Notes: generated by a model not told the origin, from the letters alone. Counted from the stretch's first letter, positions 1 to 8,258 are shown. The stretch: DNA of 64,000 bases from Candidatus Bathyarchaeota archaeon (GCA_026014585.1 JAOZIA010000024.1:248001-312000), one strand, 5' to 3'. Numbers and translations are program-made.

Positions 1-446
1 TTGCTATGAACTTTGACCCTCAAGAAAAAATGTGCACAGGAGACAGAATTGAAAAGTACGTGCTACGAAAAGCATTTGAAGGCTACATTCCCGACGAGAT
101 ATTGTGGCGGCAAAAAGAGCAGTTCAGCGACGGCGTAGGGTACGGCTGGATTGACTACCTCAAACGGCACGCAGAGTCTGCAGTTACTGATGAAATGATG
201 GCAAATGCTAAAACGCGTTTTCCAGTGCAAACCCCCAACTCTAAGGAGGAGTACTATTATCGGCAAATCTTTGATGGTTTCTTCTCGTGTCCAGCTGCTG
301 CGTTAACTGTTCCTGTGGGTCCAACGATTGCTTGCTCAACTCCAACTGCTTTTCGTTGGAGTAAAGAGTTCGCTAACACTCCTGACCCTTCAGGTCGTTC
401 AATTAGAGAACATAAGGATGAAGCCGCCCAAAGCCTTGGCAACTAA
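1..446 (+). CDS. asnB: Asparagine synthetase (glutamine-hydrolysing), C-terminal fragment
   Basis: This is the 3' end of a gene entering from the left edge, read in the frame starting at base 3. AsnB makes asparagine from aspartate, glutamine and ATP in the cytoplasm. What is visible is the end of the synthetase domain: the LRKAFEGYIPDEILWRQKEQ segment, then QFSDGVGYGWID, the YYYRQIFDGFF helix and the family's usual ending with ACSTPTAFRW and DPSGR. The N-terminal glutaminase domain lies outside the window. It ends at TAA and converges on the SDR gene 12 bases away. Identification rests on family motifs. The upstream gene structure cannot be judged. Confidence 0.88.
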   Translation, partial: AMNFDPQEKMCTGDRIEKYVLRKAFEGYIPDEILWRQKEQFSDGVGYGWIDYLKRHAESAVTDEMMANAKTRFPVQTPNSKEEYYYRQIFDGFFSCPAAALTVPVGPTIACSTPTAFRWSKEFANTPDPSGRSIREHKDEAAQSLGN

Positions 447-458
447 CCTCCACCTTTA

Positions 459-1235
459 TTATTTGCTCATCATGTGTTTGGTTATTTTTGCTACTCTTTT
501 TCGGGGCAGGAGTTTTATTAGAAAATGTTGTGTTTTATTGTAAAGCCCAGGCACCACGACTCGTTTGTTTTTCATTAAGCCGTCGTATCCTATTTGAGCT
601 ACTTGTTTTGCTTCCATGACGTGGGATTTGAAAAATTTTATGTCTTGGTTTTTGGCGCGTTTGGTAAATTCTGTTTTTGTCGCTCCTGGACAAAGAGCTG
701 TCACCGTTACGCCTGTTCCATCCAACTCCTCAGCGAGACCCTCAGAAAAATTAAGAACATACGCTTTGGTTGCGCAATACACAATGTTTAGAGGTCCTGG
801 TACGAAAGCGCCTATGGATGAGATGTTGAGGATTTTACCTGAACTGTTTGTTTTCATTTTTGGCAAAAAAAGCTTTGTTAATTTGGTTAGTGAGACCATG
901 TTTACTTGCATCATTTCCATTTCTTCTTCAAGGTTAGTGTTTGAGAATTCGCCATAGACATCAAATCCTGCGTTGTTAACTAAAACATCAATCTGTAGCT
1001 CTTGTTTTCCGATTTCATTGAAAATTTCGTTTGCTGAGTTGGGGTGTGATAGGTCTTTGGATATGATTTTTGTTTCAACTTTGTACTCTTTGTTTATTTC
1101 ATATGCAAGTGCTGAAAGTTTTTCTTCATTTCGAGAGACTATTACGGTGTTGTAGCCGTTTTTTTCAAATAGCTTGCTTAGTTCGTAGCCGATTCCTGAG
1201 CTTGCGCCTGTTATTAGTGCTGTTTTTTGGCTCAT
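459..1235 (-). CDS. Short-chain dehydrogenase/reductase (SDR)
   Basis: A 258-residue classical SDR oxidoreductase, probably cytoplasmic and NAD(P)-dependent. The N-terminal Rossmann motif TGASSGIG is at about residues 8-15, the NNAG motif at about 88-91, and a YCATK active-site Tyr/Lys pair at about 155-159 preceded by a catalytic serine in ISSIG. An acidic or basic residue after the second strand is not decisive for NAD versus NADP. The ATG at 1235 is chosen because a GGAGG ribosome binding site precedes it; the frame stays open further upstream but that extension is leucine-rich and unlike SDRs. It resembles the DltE/YqjQ-like SDR subgroup. The substrate cannot be predicted. Confidence 0.85.
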   Translation of the reverse strand: MSQKTALITGASSGIGYELSKLFEKNGYNTVIVSRNEEKLSALAYEINKEYKVETKIISKDLSHPNSANEIFNEIGKQELQIDVLVNNAGFDVYGEFSNTNLEEEMEMMQVNMVSLTKLTKLFLPKMKTNSSGKILNISSIGAFVPGPLNIVYCATKAYVLNFSEGLAEELDGTGVTVTALCPGATKTEFTKRAKNQDIKFFKSHVMEAKQVAQIGYDGLMKNKRVVVPGLYNKTQHFLIKLLPRKRVAKITKHMMSK

Positions 1236-1367
1236 GTTTTTTCCTCCGTTGTTACTATTATTTTGTGTGTTAAGTAACAAAAGCCTTACTCTCAGTAAAC
1301 AACTTGTAAGTTGTGGGAAAACAAAAGAAAAATACTTGCAAACCAAATAATACCTGTTAGAGGCTTG

Positions 1368-2240
1368 ATGTTGAGCGAATCAAAAATTCTAACCACTATG
1401 GGCTTATCCAACTATGAAGCCAACGCTTACTCTGCGCTTCTCTATAATGGTGTAACCACAGCTGAAAAAATCAGTACCTCCACAAAAATACCCAACGGAC
1501 GAATCTATGATGTGCTTGATTCTCTTGTCAAAAAAGGGTTAATCAACGTACAAAAATCTCGTCCAAAACTCTTTGTTGCCGTAGAGCCTCAGATTGCGCT
1601 AAAAAGACTCCTTGAAGCCAAAAAAACCGATTTAGACCGCGAATACTCCCATATGCTCCTGCTTGCATCTGTAGCAGAAAACCAACTGAAAAACAAACTT
1701 GCCCCAGCATCCAAACCCAGCATGTTCTGGACAGTTGTAGTTGGGAAAAAAGAGGTTATGCAGTTGCTTGAGCGAACAATTGATGAAGCTAAAGAGGAAG
1801 TTCTTTTTTATGGCGCAAATCTTCAAGCGCAGCTTCCTGAATTGGCAAGTCTAGTAGAAGCCTTGGCTCAAAAATATGTTAAAGGTTCAGCGGTTAGTTT
1901 CAAGTTTCTTTTTGGGTTATCTGACATTTCAGTGATTTCGCAGATTTTAGGTGAAAAATCTTTCTCTGAACTGATACGCAGCAATGAGGTAACTGCTCAA
2001 ATCCGCTTTATCGAGGACAGCCCTCTTTGTTATGATGTTATAGATGGGGAACGTGTTCTAATCAAAATAGCTAACCCTCTCAATCCAAGTGAGTATTTTG
2101 CGGCAATATCTGTATGGGATAAAAATCTTGCAGTGGAATTAAAAAAGAAGTTTGAAGTACTGTGGCTAAACGGTAAACAACTCGACATTAATGCTATTGA
2201 GCAGTTATCTTCTACAGATACACCTTTTCAATTGCGTTAG
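1368..2240 (+). CDS. TrmB-family transcriptional regulator
   Basis: A 290-residue one-component regulator. The N-terminal winged helix (about residues 5-75) reads LTTMGLSNYEANAYSALL and then IPNGRIYDVLDSLVKKGLI, the typical TrmB DNA-binding signature. A coiled linker follows, then a C-terminal phospholipase-D-like effector domain (FWTVVVGKKEVMQLLERTI onward) which in this family binds sugars or other small ligands. The ATG at 1368 follows an AGAGG-like site. It is transcribed away from the SDR gene, and the intergenic stretch of about 130 bases could hold a shared operator, so the SDR gene may be a target; that is inference. The stop codon is TAG. Confidence 0.85.
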   Translation: MLSESKILTTMGLSNYEANAYSALLYNGVTTAEKISTSTKIPNGRIYDVLDSLVKKGLINVQKSRPKLFVAVEPQIALKRLLEAKKTDLDREYSHMLLLASVAENQLKNKLAPASKPSMFWTVVVGKKEVMQLLERTIDEAKEEVLFYGANLQAQLPELASLVEALAQKYVKGSAVSFKFLFGLSDISVISQILGEKSFSELIRSNEVTAQIRFIEDSPLCYDVIDGERVLIKIANPLNPSEYFAAISVWDKNLAVELKKKFEVLWLNGKQLDINAIEQLSSTDTPFQLR

Positions 2241-2334
2241 CACACTAATGATAACGAGCAAAGCCGCGGGTGTTGCTAGCTTTTGGCGTGCATAAACTCT
2301 AAAAACTTGCGGCCCATTATTACTGTGAAGTCGT

Positions 2335-3216
2335 ATGAAACTTGACAGCAGGTTTAGCATAATAACCCTAACTACCTTACTAATCCTCTCAACATTGTAC
2401 ATCACAGCAATCGCTCAAACCCCCTCCTTCACTGTTAACACCACAACCGCAATCATCTACAAAGATGGATTAGCACACATAACACAAACACTCACCGCCG
2501 ACGAGTTGCTCCCCGAAATAATCATACCCATCTTATCATCATCCACCGAAAACATACTCATTCTTGACCAAAACAACCAAGCGATTGACTATCAAACAAA
2601 CACCACACACCTAACAATATTCACACTGGGTGCTACTCAGATTTTAGTCGAATACGACACCGTACTACTCACCAACAAAAATGCGGACCTATGGACACTG
2701 ACACTAAACAACCCCTATGACCTAACAGTAATTTTGCCCAAAAACTCCACAATCATGTACCTAAACAATGTACCCGACGCAATAGAAACAACAGGAACTG
2801 AATTATCTTTATCTTTAAGCCCAGGGCAATGGGAAATATCGTATAATGTTCCCCTGCAAACAGATGAACAAGCCAGTAACGAGCCAGCAACCGTATTTCC
2901 AAGCGAATACCTGTTAATTGGCGGCATCATCACAGCAGTAATAATTGTTGCTATAGTAGTGTTTGTTTTTCTGCAAAAAAAGAAAATTAACACTAAAAAA
3001 ATCATAAAACAAAACCCAAGTCTGGTTGCCGAAGATATTGCAGTAATTGAATTTTTGGCTCAGCAAAAAGGTAAAGCTTTCGAGGCAGAAATACGCCAAA
3101 AGTTTCCAGAGATGCCCCGCACATCCCTGTGGAGATTAGTTAGGCGTCTTGAAGGTTTAGAAATTGTTGAAGTTAAAAAAATAGGACTTGAAAATCAAGT
3201 TCAACTCAAAAAATAA
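2335..3216 (+). CDS. Membrane-anchored winged-helix protein with extracellular beta domain
   Basis: A 293-residue protein with an unusual order of parts. It has a signal peptide (residues 1-27, ending AIAQT), an extracytoplasmic domain rich in Thr/Asn and beta strands (about 30-180), one transmembrane helix (about 192-213, IIVAIVVFVFL), a Lys-rich stop-transfer segment, and a cytoplasmic C-terminal winged helix (about 225-290) containing EIRQKFPEMPRTSLWRLVRR. This arrangement fits a regulator that senses something outside the cell while its DNA-binding domain sits at the inner membrane face, a layout seen in archaeal membrane HTH families. The ligand and targets are unknown. Coding-strand composition is strongly A/C-rich. 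Confidence 0.75.
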   Translation: MKLDSRFSIITLTTLLILSTLYITAIAQTPSFTVNTTTAIIYKDGLAHITQTLTADELLPEIIIPILSSSTENILILDQNNQAIDYQTNTTHLTIFTLGATQILVEYDTVLLTNKNADLWTLTLNNPYDLTVILPKNSTIMYLNNVPDAIETTGTELSLSLSPGQWEISYNVPLQTDEQASNEPATVFPSEYLLIGGIITAVIIVAIVVFVFLQKKKINTKKIIKQNPSLVAEDIAVIEFLAQQKGKAFEAEIRQKFPEMPRTSLWRLVRRLEGLEIVEVKKIGLENQVQLKK

Positions 3217-3226
3217 AATTAAAGAT

Positions 3227-4249
3227 TTAATTGCCGCCTTTGCCGTTAGAGCCGCCATTGTTGTTGGAGCCTTGACCGTTTCCGTTGCCATTTCCGCCTG
3301 CATTGTTTTGTCCTTGATGTTGGGTTATTTCTTGGTTAAGTGATTGTTCCATCTGTTGAACCAGCTGGCTTAGGTCTTGGCAGTTCTGCAGTACTTCTGC
3401 AAAGTTGGGGTTGTGTGTTAATGCTTCAATCCTGTTTTGTAGAGCATTCATAAATTGGTTTTTGCTTTGGAAGCCGTGTGCGTTTAGTGCACGGGTGAAG
3501 TTAATTCCGTTTTCTTCGCTATATTGGAATTTTTCTTGGATTTTTCGTTGTAGTTTCTCAGTGAAGTTGGCTACTCTCCAACTGTTGGATTCTTCGGCAT
3601 TAGTTTTCAGGTACTGGTGAATTTGCAGTATAATTTGTTTAGCATCGTGATAGGCTGCTTTGGCCTGCGTTGTGTTACCTTGTAGCAGTAAACTTCGGGC
3701 ATCATTTAGCAAGTTCTTTGCGTCCTCAAGCTGTGTTAAGATTTCTTGGGGTGTCTCGTTTGGAAGGATATCGCTGAGTTGGTCTGCTCTTTGAAGTTCA
3801 CGCGCGATTGCTTCAAGTAATCCTGAATTCTCTACTAAGTCACCTTTCTGAAGGTCTGCTGTGTCAAGGATGTTGTGTATTTCACTAAAGGTTTGTCTGA
3901 AAACTCTAAAAGCAGCAAAAGCATAATCAACGGCGCCGTCAAAGTCATTTGCGGCAAGCGCATTTTGGGCTGCTGTCAAATTGCCTAAGCCGTCTATTTC
4001 GTAGAGGGCTATGTTTTCTTCAAAACTGCTTGTCAGGTTGTATGCGTCTATTTGGTCAAGGGCTGTGTCGTTTGATTTTATTGTGTCGATTAAGTTTTTG
4101 ACTTGGTAAGATGCTTTTTCCGCAATTGAGACCAGTTGGGTTGCAGGTGACGTTTGAACTTGGGCTTGTGCCAAAAACATCATCGGCGTAGCGGCTAAGA
4201 TGACAAGGATTAATGCTGTGCCTGTAATGATTTTTCTTTTTTCGTGCAT
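3227..4249 (-). CDS. Secreted alpha-helical protein with Gly/Asn-rich tail
   Basis: I do not recognise the family. The 340-residue product has a Lys/Arg-rich start and signal peptide (about residues 1-31, ending LAQAQ), then about 280 residues of predicted helix with regularly spaced Ala/Leu/Gln/Asp and several short TPR-like helical pairs, and a C-terminal low-complexity tail of Gly, Asn, Gln and Lys from about residue 310. Such a tail suggests an exposed, flexible, possibly matrix-binding end. The start at 4249 is chosen because it is followed by the signal peptide; upstream in-frame codons do not fit. It is likely exported, but the role is unknown. Confidence 0.65.
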   Translation of the reverse strand: MHEKRKIITGTALILVILAATPMMFLAQAQVQTSPATQLVSIAEKASYQVKNLIDTIKSNDTALDQIDAYNLTSSFEENIALYEIDGLGNLTAAQNALAANDFDGAVDYAFAAFRVFRQTFSEIHNILDTADLQKGDLVENSGLLEAIARELQRADQLSDILPNETPQEILTQLEDAKNLLNDARSLLLQGNTTQAKAAYHDAKQIILQIHQYLKTNAEESNSWRVANFTEKLQRKIQEKFQYSEENGINFTRALNAHGFQSKNQFMNALQNRIEALTHNPNFAEVLQNCQDLSQLVQQMEQSLNQEITQHQGQNNAGGNGNGNGQGSNNNGGSNGKGGN

Positions 4250-4367
4250 TTTTATTACCGAACTTATGATGCGCGGTGTTGTAGTTAAGGGACACTTTGA
4301 AACGAGCGTTTCAAACCAAAAAATAAACAAAAAGGTGGGTGTAAGTGTGCTTTGATTCTGGTGTTAA

Positions 4368-4580
4368 TCAGAAGCCGCTTCCGTCGGGATTTCCGTCGCC
4401 TGAGTTAGGTGCGGGTCCCATTCCTGGCGTGTTGGGTTTGGTTATTCCGCTTCCGTCTGGTGTGCCATCACCAGAGTTTGGGGCAGGTCCAGTCGTGTTG
4501 GCTGCTGCTACGACTCCGCAAAAAATGCTTGCAACAACTAACAGGATTATCGCGATGCTTGCAATTTTCTTCATTTTCAT
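4368..4580 (-). CDS. Small secreted peptide with duplicated PNSGDG repeat
   Basis: A 70-residue protein with a signal sequence (MKMKKIASIAIILLVVASIF, cleavage likely after VAA), followed by a mature peptide of about 43 residues. The mature part holds two near-identical copies of GPAPNSGDGxPDGSG separated by a short Thr/Pro/Asn linker. The Asp/Gly spacing resembles calcium-binding loops, but the copies are short. Start M1 or M3 (4574) cannot be separated and no clear ribosome site is visible. The next gene on this strand also encodes a signal peptide and Gly-rich tail. Function unknown; a surface or matrix peptide is possible. Confidence 0.6.
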   Translation of the reverse strand: MKMKKIASIAIILLVVASIFCGVVAAANTTGPAPNSGDGTPDGSGITKPNTPGMGPAPNSGDGNPDGSGF

Positions 4581-4789
4581 TCGGCAATATGTTAATGTTT
4601 TTTGTATTTAAGTGACGCTGTTAAATTGTGGCGTGTGTTGTATTGTTCTGTTAAACTCCTCTCTTCTGTTTCTTAAAAAAAGTGCAATTGCGCACGTATT
4701 TTTTTATTGCCACTATATGTGTCTGATGTTGTGGCTTTTTGAGGTGAATTTGTTTACTTTTTTGTGTTTTTTGTGAATGGTTGTGAACA

Positions 4790-4810
4790 TTTCATAAATA
4801 AGCTTTTAAG
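4790..4810 (+). promoter_or_regulatory. TATA region of the NifB-like gene
   Basis: An AT-rich run contains CATAAATAAG and CTTTTAAG, both acceptable archaeal TATA boxes, about 35-55 bases before the start at 4845. A GGGTGA ribosome site at 4834-4839 sits just before the ATG. Initiation near 4822-4832 would give a short leader. Confidence 0.55.
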
Positions 4811-4844
4811 CACTCACACCATCAAACTGTACGGGTGAAAAGTA

Positions 4845-5678
4845 ATGAACACTATACCTACATGGGATAGAACAGAAATGCGCAAAAAGAGTTGCGCCCG
4901 ATTAATAGAAAAACACCTCTGCAATGGTGGCGGAGCCCAATACAAATTTAGCAGACTACACTTACCGGTATTATCTGACTACAACGTTGGCTACAACTAC
5001 TCTCCATCAAGACACATCGTTGGAACAAGTCAACCTGCTGTAGGTACAGTAGATGAAGCAATAGAAAATGTACGAATTGCAGCAAAAACTGACCCCCGCT
5101 TACGCATTGTGAGCATATATGGTCCAGGTGACCCATTAGCCACAGATGTCACCTTCAAAACGCTCCAGTTCGTTCAAGATGAGTACTCATACATGACACG
5201 ATGCGTCGGAACCAACGGGTTACTATTACCCAAAAAAGTAGAAGAATTACAAGAGGCTGGTGTAGCTGCACTAACCCTGACAATTAACGCTATTGACCCC
5301 GATATCGGTTCACAAATTTACTCCTACGTCCGCAAAAACGGCGAAACCTTACGAGGCAAAGAAGCCTTCGAAGAGCTGAGCATTAACCAGCTGGAAGGAT
5401 TACAAAACGCTGCCGAAGCAGGCATGATGGTTAAAGTAAAATCCGTCTATATCCCAGGCGTAAACTCTGAACATCTCATCGAGGTTGCAAAAATAGTTCG
5501 CCGCTTAGGAGCCTACATAATGAACATTACCCCAGTGGTGCCACAAGGCAAATTCGCAAACCTACCCACGCCCTCAATTCAAGAAGTAGAAGACCTCCGC
5601 AACATCTGCTCAAACATAATCTATCAATTCCACACTTGCGAACACTGCGGCGCTGACGTAATCGACGTACCTGACTAA
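4845..5678 (+). CDS. NifB-like radical-SAM-fold protein lacking the cluster cysteines
   Basis: The 277-residue sequence follows NifB (FeMo-cofactor maturase) along its length: FSRLHLPV, the GPGDPLA SAM-site motif (93-99), TNGLLLP, INAIDPDIG, SVYIPGVNSEH and IMNITPVVP. The canonical CxxxCxxC that binds the radical-SAM 4Fe-4S cluster is replaced, at identical spacing, by Y46-x3-Y50-x2-S53, and the next NifB cysteine is V59. Residues that hold the substrate clusters in NifB look preserved: H24-x-C26, C120 in TRCVGTNG, and C265-x2-C268 near the C-terminus. It therefore probably cannot cleave SAM reductively but may still bind Fe-S clusters, for example as a carrier or scaffold; that is inference. 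No nifHDK genes are nearby. A HAD-like gene and fwdBD follow. Confidence 0.85.
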   Translation: MNTIPTWDRTEMRKKSCARLIEKHLCNGGGAQYKFSRLHLPVLSDYNVGYNYSPSRHIVGTSQPAVGTVDEAIENVRIAAKTDPRLRIVSIYGPGDPLATDVTFKTLQFVQDEYSYMTRCVGTNGLLLPKKVEELQEAGVAALTLTINAIDPDIGSQIYSYVRKNGETLRGKEAFEELSINQLEGLQNAAEAGMMVKVKSVYIPGVNSEHLIEVAKIVRRLGAYIMNITPVVPQGKFANLPTPSIQEVEDLRNICSNIIYQFHTCEHCGADVIDVPD

Positions 5679-5697
5679 CCCTTCTTTTGGGTTTTTA
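5677..5697 (+). terminator. Short hairpin plus T-run after the NifB-like gene
   Basis: The arms AACCC and GGGTT surround a 7-base loop and are followed by TTTT, immediately after the stop codon. This is a weak intrinsic-terminator-like element; archaeal termination also works on T-runs alone. Confidence 0.4.
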
Positions 5698-5793
5698 ACC
5701 CCTCTAATTTTTGTGTGCACCACTTTTCCATCGTTTATTTTACAAAAGGTCTAATTAGGTTAGGTTTATCCTTGCATACAAGTGACTGTTGTC

Positions 5794-6264
5794 ATGTTGG
5801 AGATTGATATTGCAGGGTTTGGACGTTTGCAATTGAATTTTCTGGTTTCAGATTTTAATGGAACCTTAGCCTTAGATGGTAAGTTGCCTCTTGAAGTTAA
5901 ACAAAAACTAAACGCCTTATCCAAGCACCTAAAACTATACGTGTTAACCTCCGACGAATTCGGATTAGCCAAACAGGAACTCGCAGACGTCAATTGTGAA
6001 CTGCACATTTTAGAAGAAAAAGACATGGTGGCTCAAAAAGCAGATTTTGTTGTTGCGTTGGGCGCTGAGCATGTGGTGGCTTTTGGCAACGGAATGAACG
6101 ACAGAGACATGCTCAAAGCTGCGAGGCTCGGCGTGATTATTTTAGGCAGAGAAGGCTGCTCGGTGCAAAGTTTGCTTGCTGCGGATGTGCAGGTGCCCAG
6201 CATTTTGGATGGTTTGGATTTGCTGTTGTGCCCTAAACGGTTGCGGGCAACACTAAAATTCTAA
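5794..6264 (+). CDS. Soluble HAD-like phosphatase related to P-type ATPase catalytic domain
   Basis: A 156-residue HAD-superfamily protein of the small soluble P-type-ATPase-like group (COG4087 type). HAD motif I is VSDFNGTLALDG with the nucleophile at D20, the TSD motif II lies near residue 50, and motif III/IV is GNGMNDRDMLKAA at about residues 105-117. There are no membrane segments, so it resembles a stand-alone P-domain. The ATG at 5794 is preferred over the GTG at 5782, because GTGA at 5782-5785 then serves as a ribosome site and homologues begin with IEI-like residues. It follows the NifB-like gene on the same strand after 115 bases and converges with fwdB. Substrate unknown. Confidence 0.75.
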   Translation: MLEIDIAGFGRLQLNFLVSDFNGTLALDGKLPLEVKQKLNALSKHLKLYVLTSDEFGLAKQELADVNCELHILEEKDMVAQKADFVVALGAEHVVAFGNGMNDRDMLKAARLGVIILGREGCSVQSLLAADVQVPSILDGLDLLLCPKRLRATLKF

Positions 6265-6276
6265 GAAAGTAAGTGG

Positions 6277-7836
6277 TTAAGCGGGCACTTTTTTGGTTGC
6301 CCGTTTTTTAGTTGGTGCTTTTGGTTTTGTTTTTTCTGCTTTGTCTAAGGATTGTTTTAGTTTTGTTACAGCCTTCTTGGGGATTCCTGCTTTTTCAGCC
6401 TTAATCAACCTGATTTCTGCGAGGATTTTTTGAAGAATCTCCTCATCATTTGGCACGCCTTGCGGTGGGTCCACAACCTTTTTCACCATAATTGGCACGT
6501 GGTCCATGCGGTATGCTGTGCCCTCGTATTCGATGCCGCACCACTGTGTTGGAAACACGACATCGCCGAGTCTTGAGGTGCAGTTCCAGTCAGGGTTGAT
6601 GACGATTAAGGGATGCTCCATCATTTTCTTCAATGATGGCTTAGGGAAGTGCGCACCTGGGTCAGAGCCAATAACTAGAGTTGCGTCATTATCACCGTTC
6701 TTTAGCAAGTCAATAGTTGAGAACTCACCTGGATTATATTGAGGGTAACCTTGAGAGAAGTCCATCGCATACGGATAACCTGTTCGCCAAGTAAAAGCCA
6801 CGTTTGCTCCTGTAATGTTGAAGTGTCCCCTCATAGGCATGATGACGAATTTTGTTTTCTTGTTAAGGTCGCGGGTTAGTTTGACTGCAACTTCGATGTT
6901 TCGGAATCTGCCTGCGCTCGCGGTTAAGCCCAACCCGAAAAATATCGCGCCAAAATTGCAGTTCACCATTGCATCGGCGACATCTTTTAAGTACTCAACT
7001 GGAACGCCACCTACCTTGTCCACGTCCAATTCTTGGTCGTTAATTAGGCAGCGTAGAGCTTGGAATATTTCGTAGTCCTTGTTAGGTTGGACCTGTACAA
7101 AATAGTCTGCTGCTTCTGCTGTCATGGTTTTGATGGGGTCAAACACAATCAGTTTACGACCTTCCTTTTGAATGGACTGCGGTGGCGCATTTACAGTGCA
7201 TACGTTTGGAGGAATTGGGGGTCTGTGCTGGGCTATGAGCCTGCGGGATGCCGCCTCAACTTTTTTGCGGCTGGTTCCCCCTTTCAGCTTTTCCATGTAA
7301 CTGTTCCATTCGCTTCGCTCAAAGCGTCCCTCGGGAAAGGCGGTGTAGCGTTCAACGTGGCGAGGGTGTGAAGCCCAAGGATTGCTGCCCCAATAAATTA
7401 TTAGGTCAGCACGGTGCCGTACCTGCCCAAGGGTACAACCGGGAATACCTGCTTCTTGAACACCCATCATAGAAGGACCATGACAAATACTACAAACATT
7501 ATCTAAGGCGCAGCCCAATTCTTCTGCCATTTCCACGCCAATGCCCTGAACTTCACCTGTACAGCATTCCCAGCCGAACAACAAGGGATATTTAGCGTCC
7601 GTTAGAATTTGAGCTGCTTTGTGCACGGCTTCATCCAGTGATACTGGAACGAGTTTGCCATCTTTGCGTATGTGAGGCTCCATGATACGTTCTTCTTTGT
7701 AACCGTGAACCATTTTAGCTTCGCATACGGCACACCCGTTTTTCATTTTTACAATTTCATTGTTTTTCACGGTTACTTCTAGGTCATCACAGAGGCAACC
7801 GCAGATTGGACAAACAACAGATTTTACAATGGTCAT
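6277..7836 (-). CDS. fwdB: Formylmethanofuran dehydrogenase subunit B (catalytic)
   Basis: This is the molybdopterin-binding catalytic subunit, which reduces CO2 to formate in the first step of the archaeal methyl branch; FwdA then attaches the formyl group to the C1 carrier. The N-terminal 4Fe-4S site is CPICGCLCDD (C9, C12, C16) with C35. The metal-ligand motif is VCSICHGPS with C118, encoded by TGT, so this is the cysteine rather than the selenocysteine form. It is longer (519 residues) than the roughly 430 usual: there is an insertion of about 45 residues after HPRHVERYTAFPEG (about 170-215) and a Lys/Ala/Pro-rich C-terminal tail of about 40. It overlaps fwdD by 4 bases (ATGA). Confidence 0.93.
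   Translation of the reverse strand: MTIVKSVVCPICGCLCDDLEVTVKNNEIVKMKNGCAVCEAKMVHGYKEERIMEPHIRKDGKLVPVSLDEAVHKAAQILTDAKYPLLFGWECCTGEVQGIGVEMAEELGCALDNVCSICHGPSMMGVQEAGIPGCTLGQVRHRADLIIYWGSNPWASHPRHVERYTAFPEGRFERSEWNSYMEKLKGGTSRKKVEAASRRLIAQHRPPIPPNVCTVNAPPQSIQKEGRKLIVFDPIKTMTAEAADYFVQVQPNKDYEIFQALRCLINDQELDVDKVGGVPVEYLKDVADAMVNCNFGAIFFGLGLTASAGRFRNIEVAVKLTRDLNKKTKFVIMPMRGHFNITGANVAFTWRTGYPYAMDFSQGYPQYNPGEFSTIDLLKNGDNDATLVIGSDPGAHFPKPSLKKMMEHPLIVINPDWNCTSRLGDVVFPTQWCGIEYEGTAYRMDHVPIMVKKVVDPPQGVPNDEEILQKILAEIRLIKAEKAGIPKKAVTKLKQSLDKAEKTKPKAPTKKRATKKVPA
6282..6309 (+). terminator. Hairpin with T6 after the HAD gene, inside the fwdB 3' end
   Basis: A perfect 6-bp stem CGGGCA/TGCCCG with a 10-base loop is followed by six T residues, 18 bases after the HAD stop codon. 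It overlaps the last codons of the convergent fwdB gene, where it encodes part of the basic tail. Confidence 0.5.
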
Positions 7837-8243
7837 GGCATTTCCTTTCCGTATTCTTCTTTTAGAAGCTCGTTTACAGTCAAGATGGGCTCGTCTTTTG
7901 CGGGTTCAACTTCAACGGGAAAGCCTTTGAAGAGCGGCATGCCCATGCTATAGGTGTCATCGCCACAGACGACGTTTGCCCATAGTCCGCAGGGCATAAA
8001 AATTAGTCCAGGATGTGCACCTCGGGGGAACTCTTCAGCTTTTACTATGACTGAGCCAAATCTGGAGGTTACTTGTACGTTACGGTTGCTTCTGATGCCG
8101 AGTTTAATTAGGTCTGTTTTATCTAGGTAACAGATTGCGGCTGTGTCAAAATATCGTTGGGTGCCTTTGCCCATTTCTTTGCCTACACCCTGATCTATTG
8201 TGCGCCCAGTGATTAGGGTAAGTTTTAGTTTTTTAGCCATCAT
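7833..8243 (-). CDS. fwdD: Formylmethanofuran dehydrogenase subunit D
   Basis: A 136-residue molybdopterin-dinucleotide-binding subunit that caps the FwdB active site. It shows the FwdD pattern: TLITGRTIDQG at the N-terminus, YFDTAAICYLDKTDLIKLGI, then VKAEEFPRGAHPGLIFMPCG, and GMPLFKGFPVEVEPA near the end. Start choice is uncertain among GTG 8252, ATG 8243 and ATG 8240; GTGAGAGG at 8252-8245 looks like the ribosome site, which favours one of the two ATGs. It is the first gene of the fwdDB pair, and its promoter region carries a tandem AT-rich operator-like repeat. FwdA and FwdC are not in the window. Confidence 0.9.
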   Translation of the reverse strand: MMAKKLKLTLITGRTIDQGVGKEMGKGTQRYFDTAAICYLDKTDLIKLGIRSNRNVQVTSRFGSVIVKAEEFPRGAHPGLIFMPCGLWANVVCGDDTYSMGMPLFKGFPVEVEPAKDEPILTVNELLKEEYGKEMP

Positions 8244-8258
8244 GCCTCTCACGAGCGC

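Noticed and set aside
1236-1346. Longer N-terminus for the SDR (start at 1346)
   Set aside because: The extension is not SDR-like and GGAGG sits just before the ATG at 1235.
4845-5678. Nitrogen-fixation gene cluster
   Set aside because: Only a NifB-like protein lacking catalytic cysteines is present; nifH, nifD, nifK and nifE/N are absent from the window.
7480-7492. Selenocysteine in FwdB
   Set aside because: The metal-ligand position C118 is encoded by TGT; no in-frame TGA is seen there.
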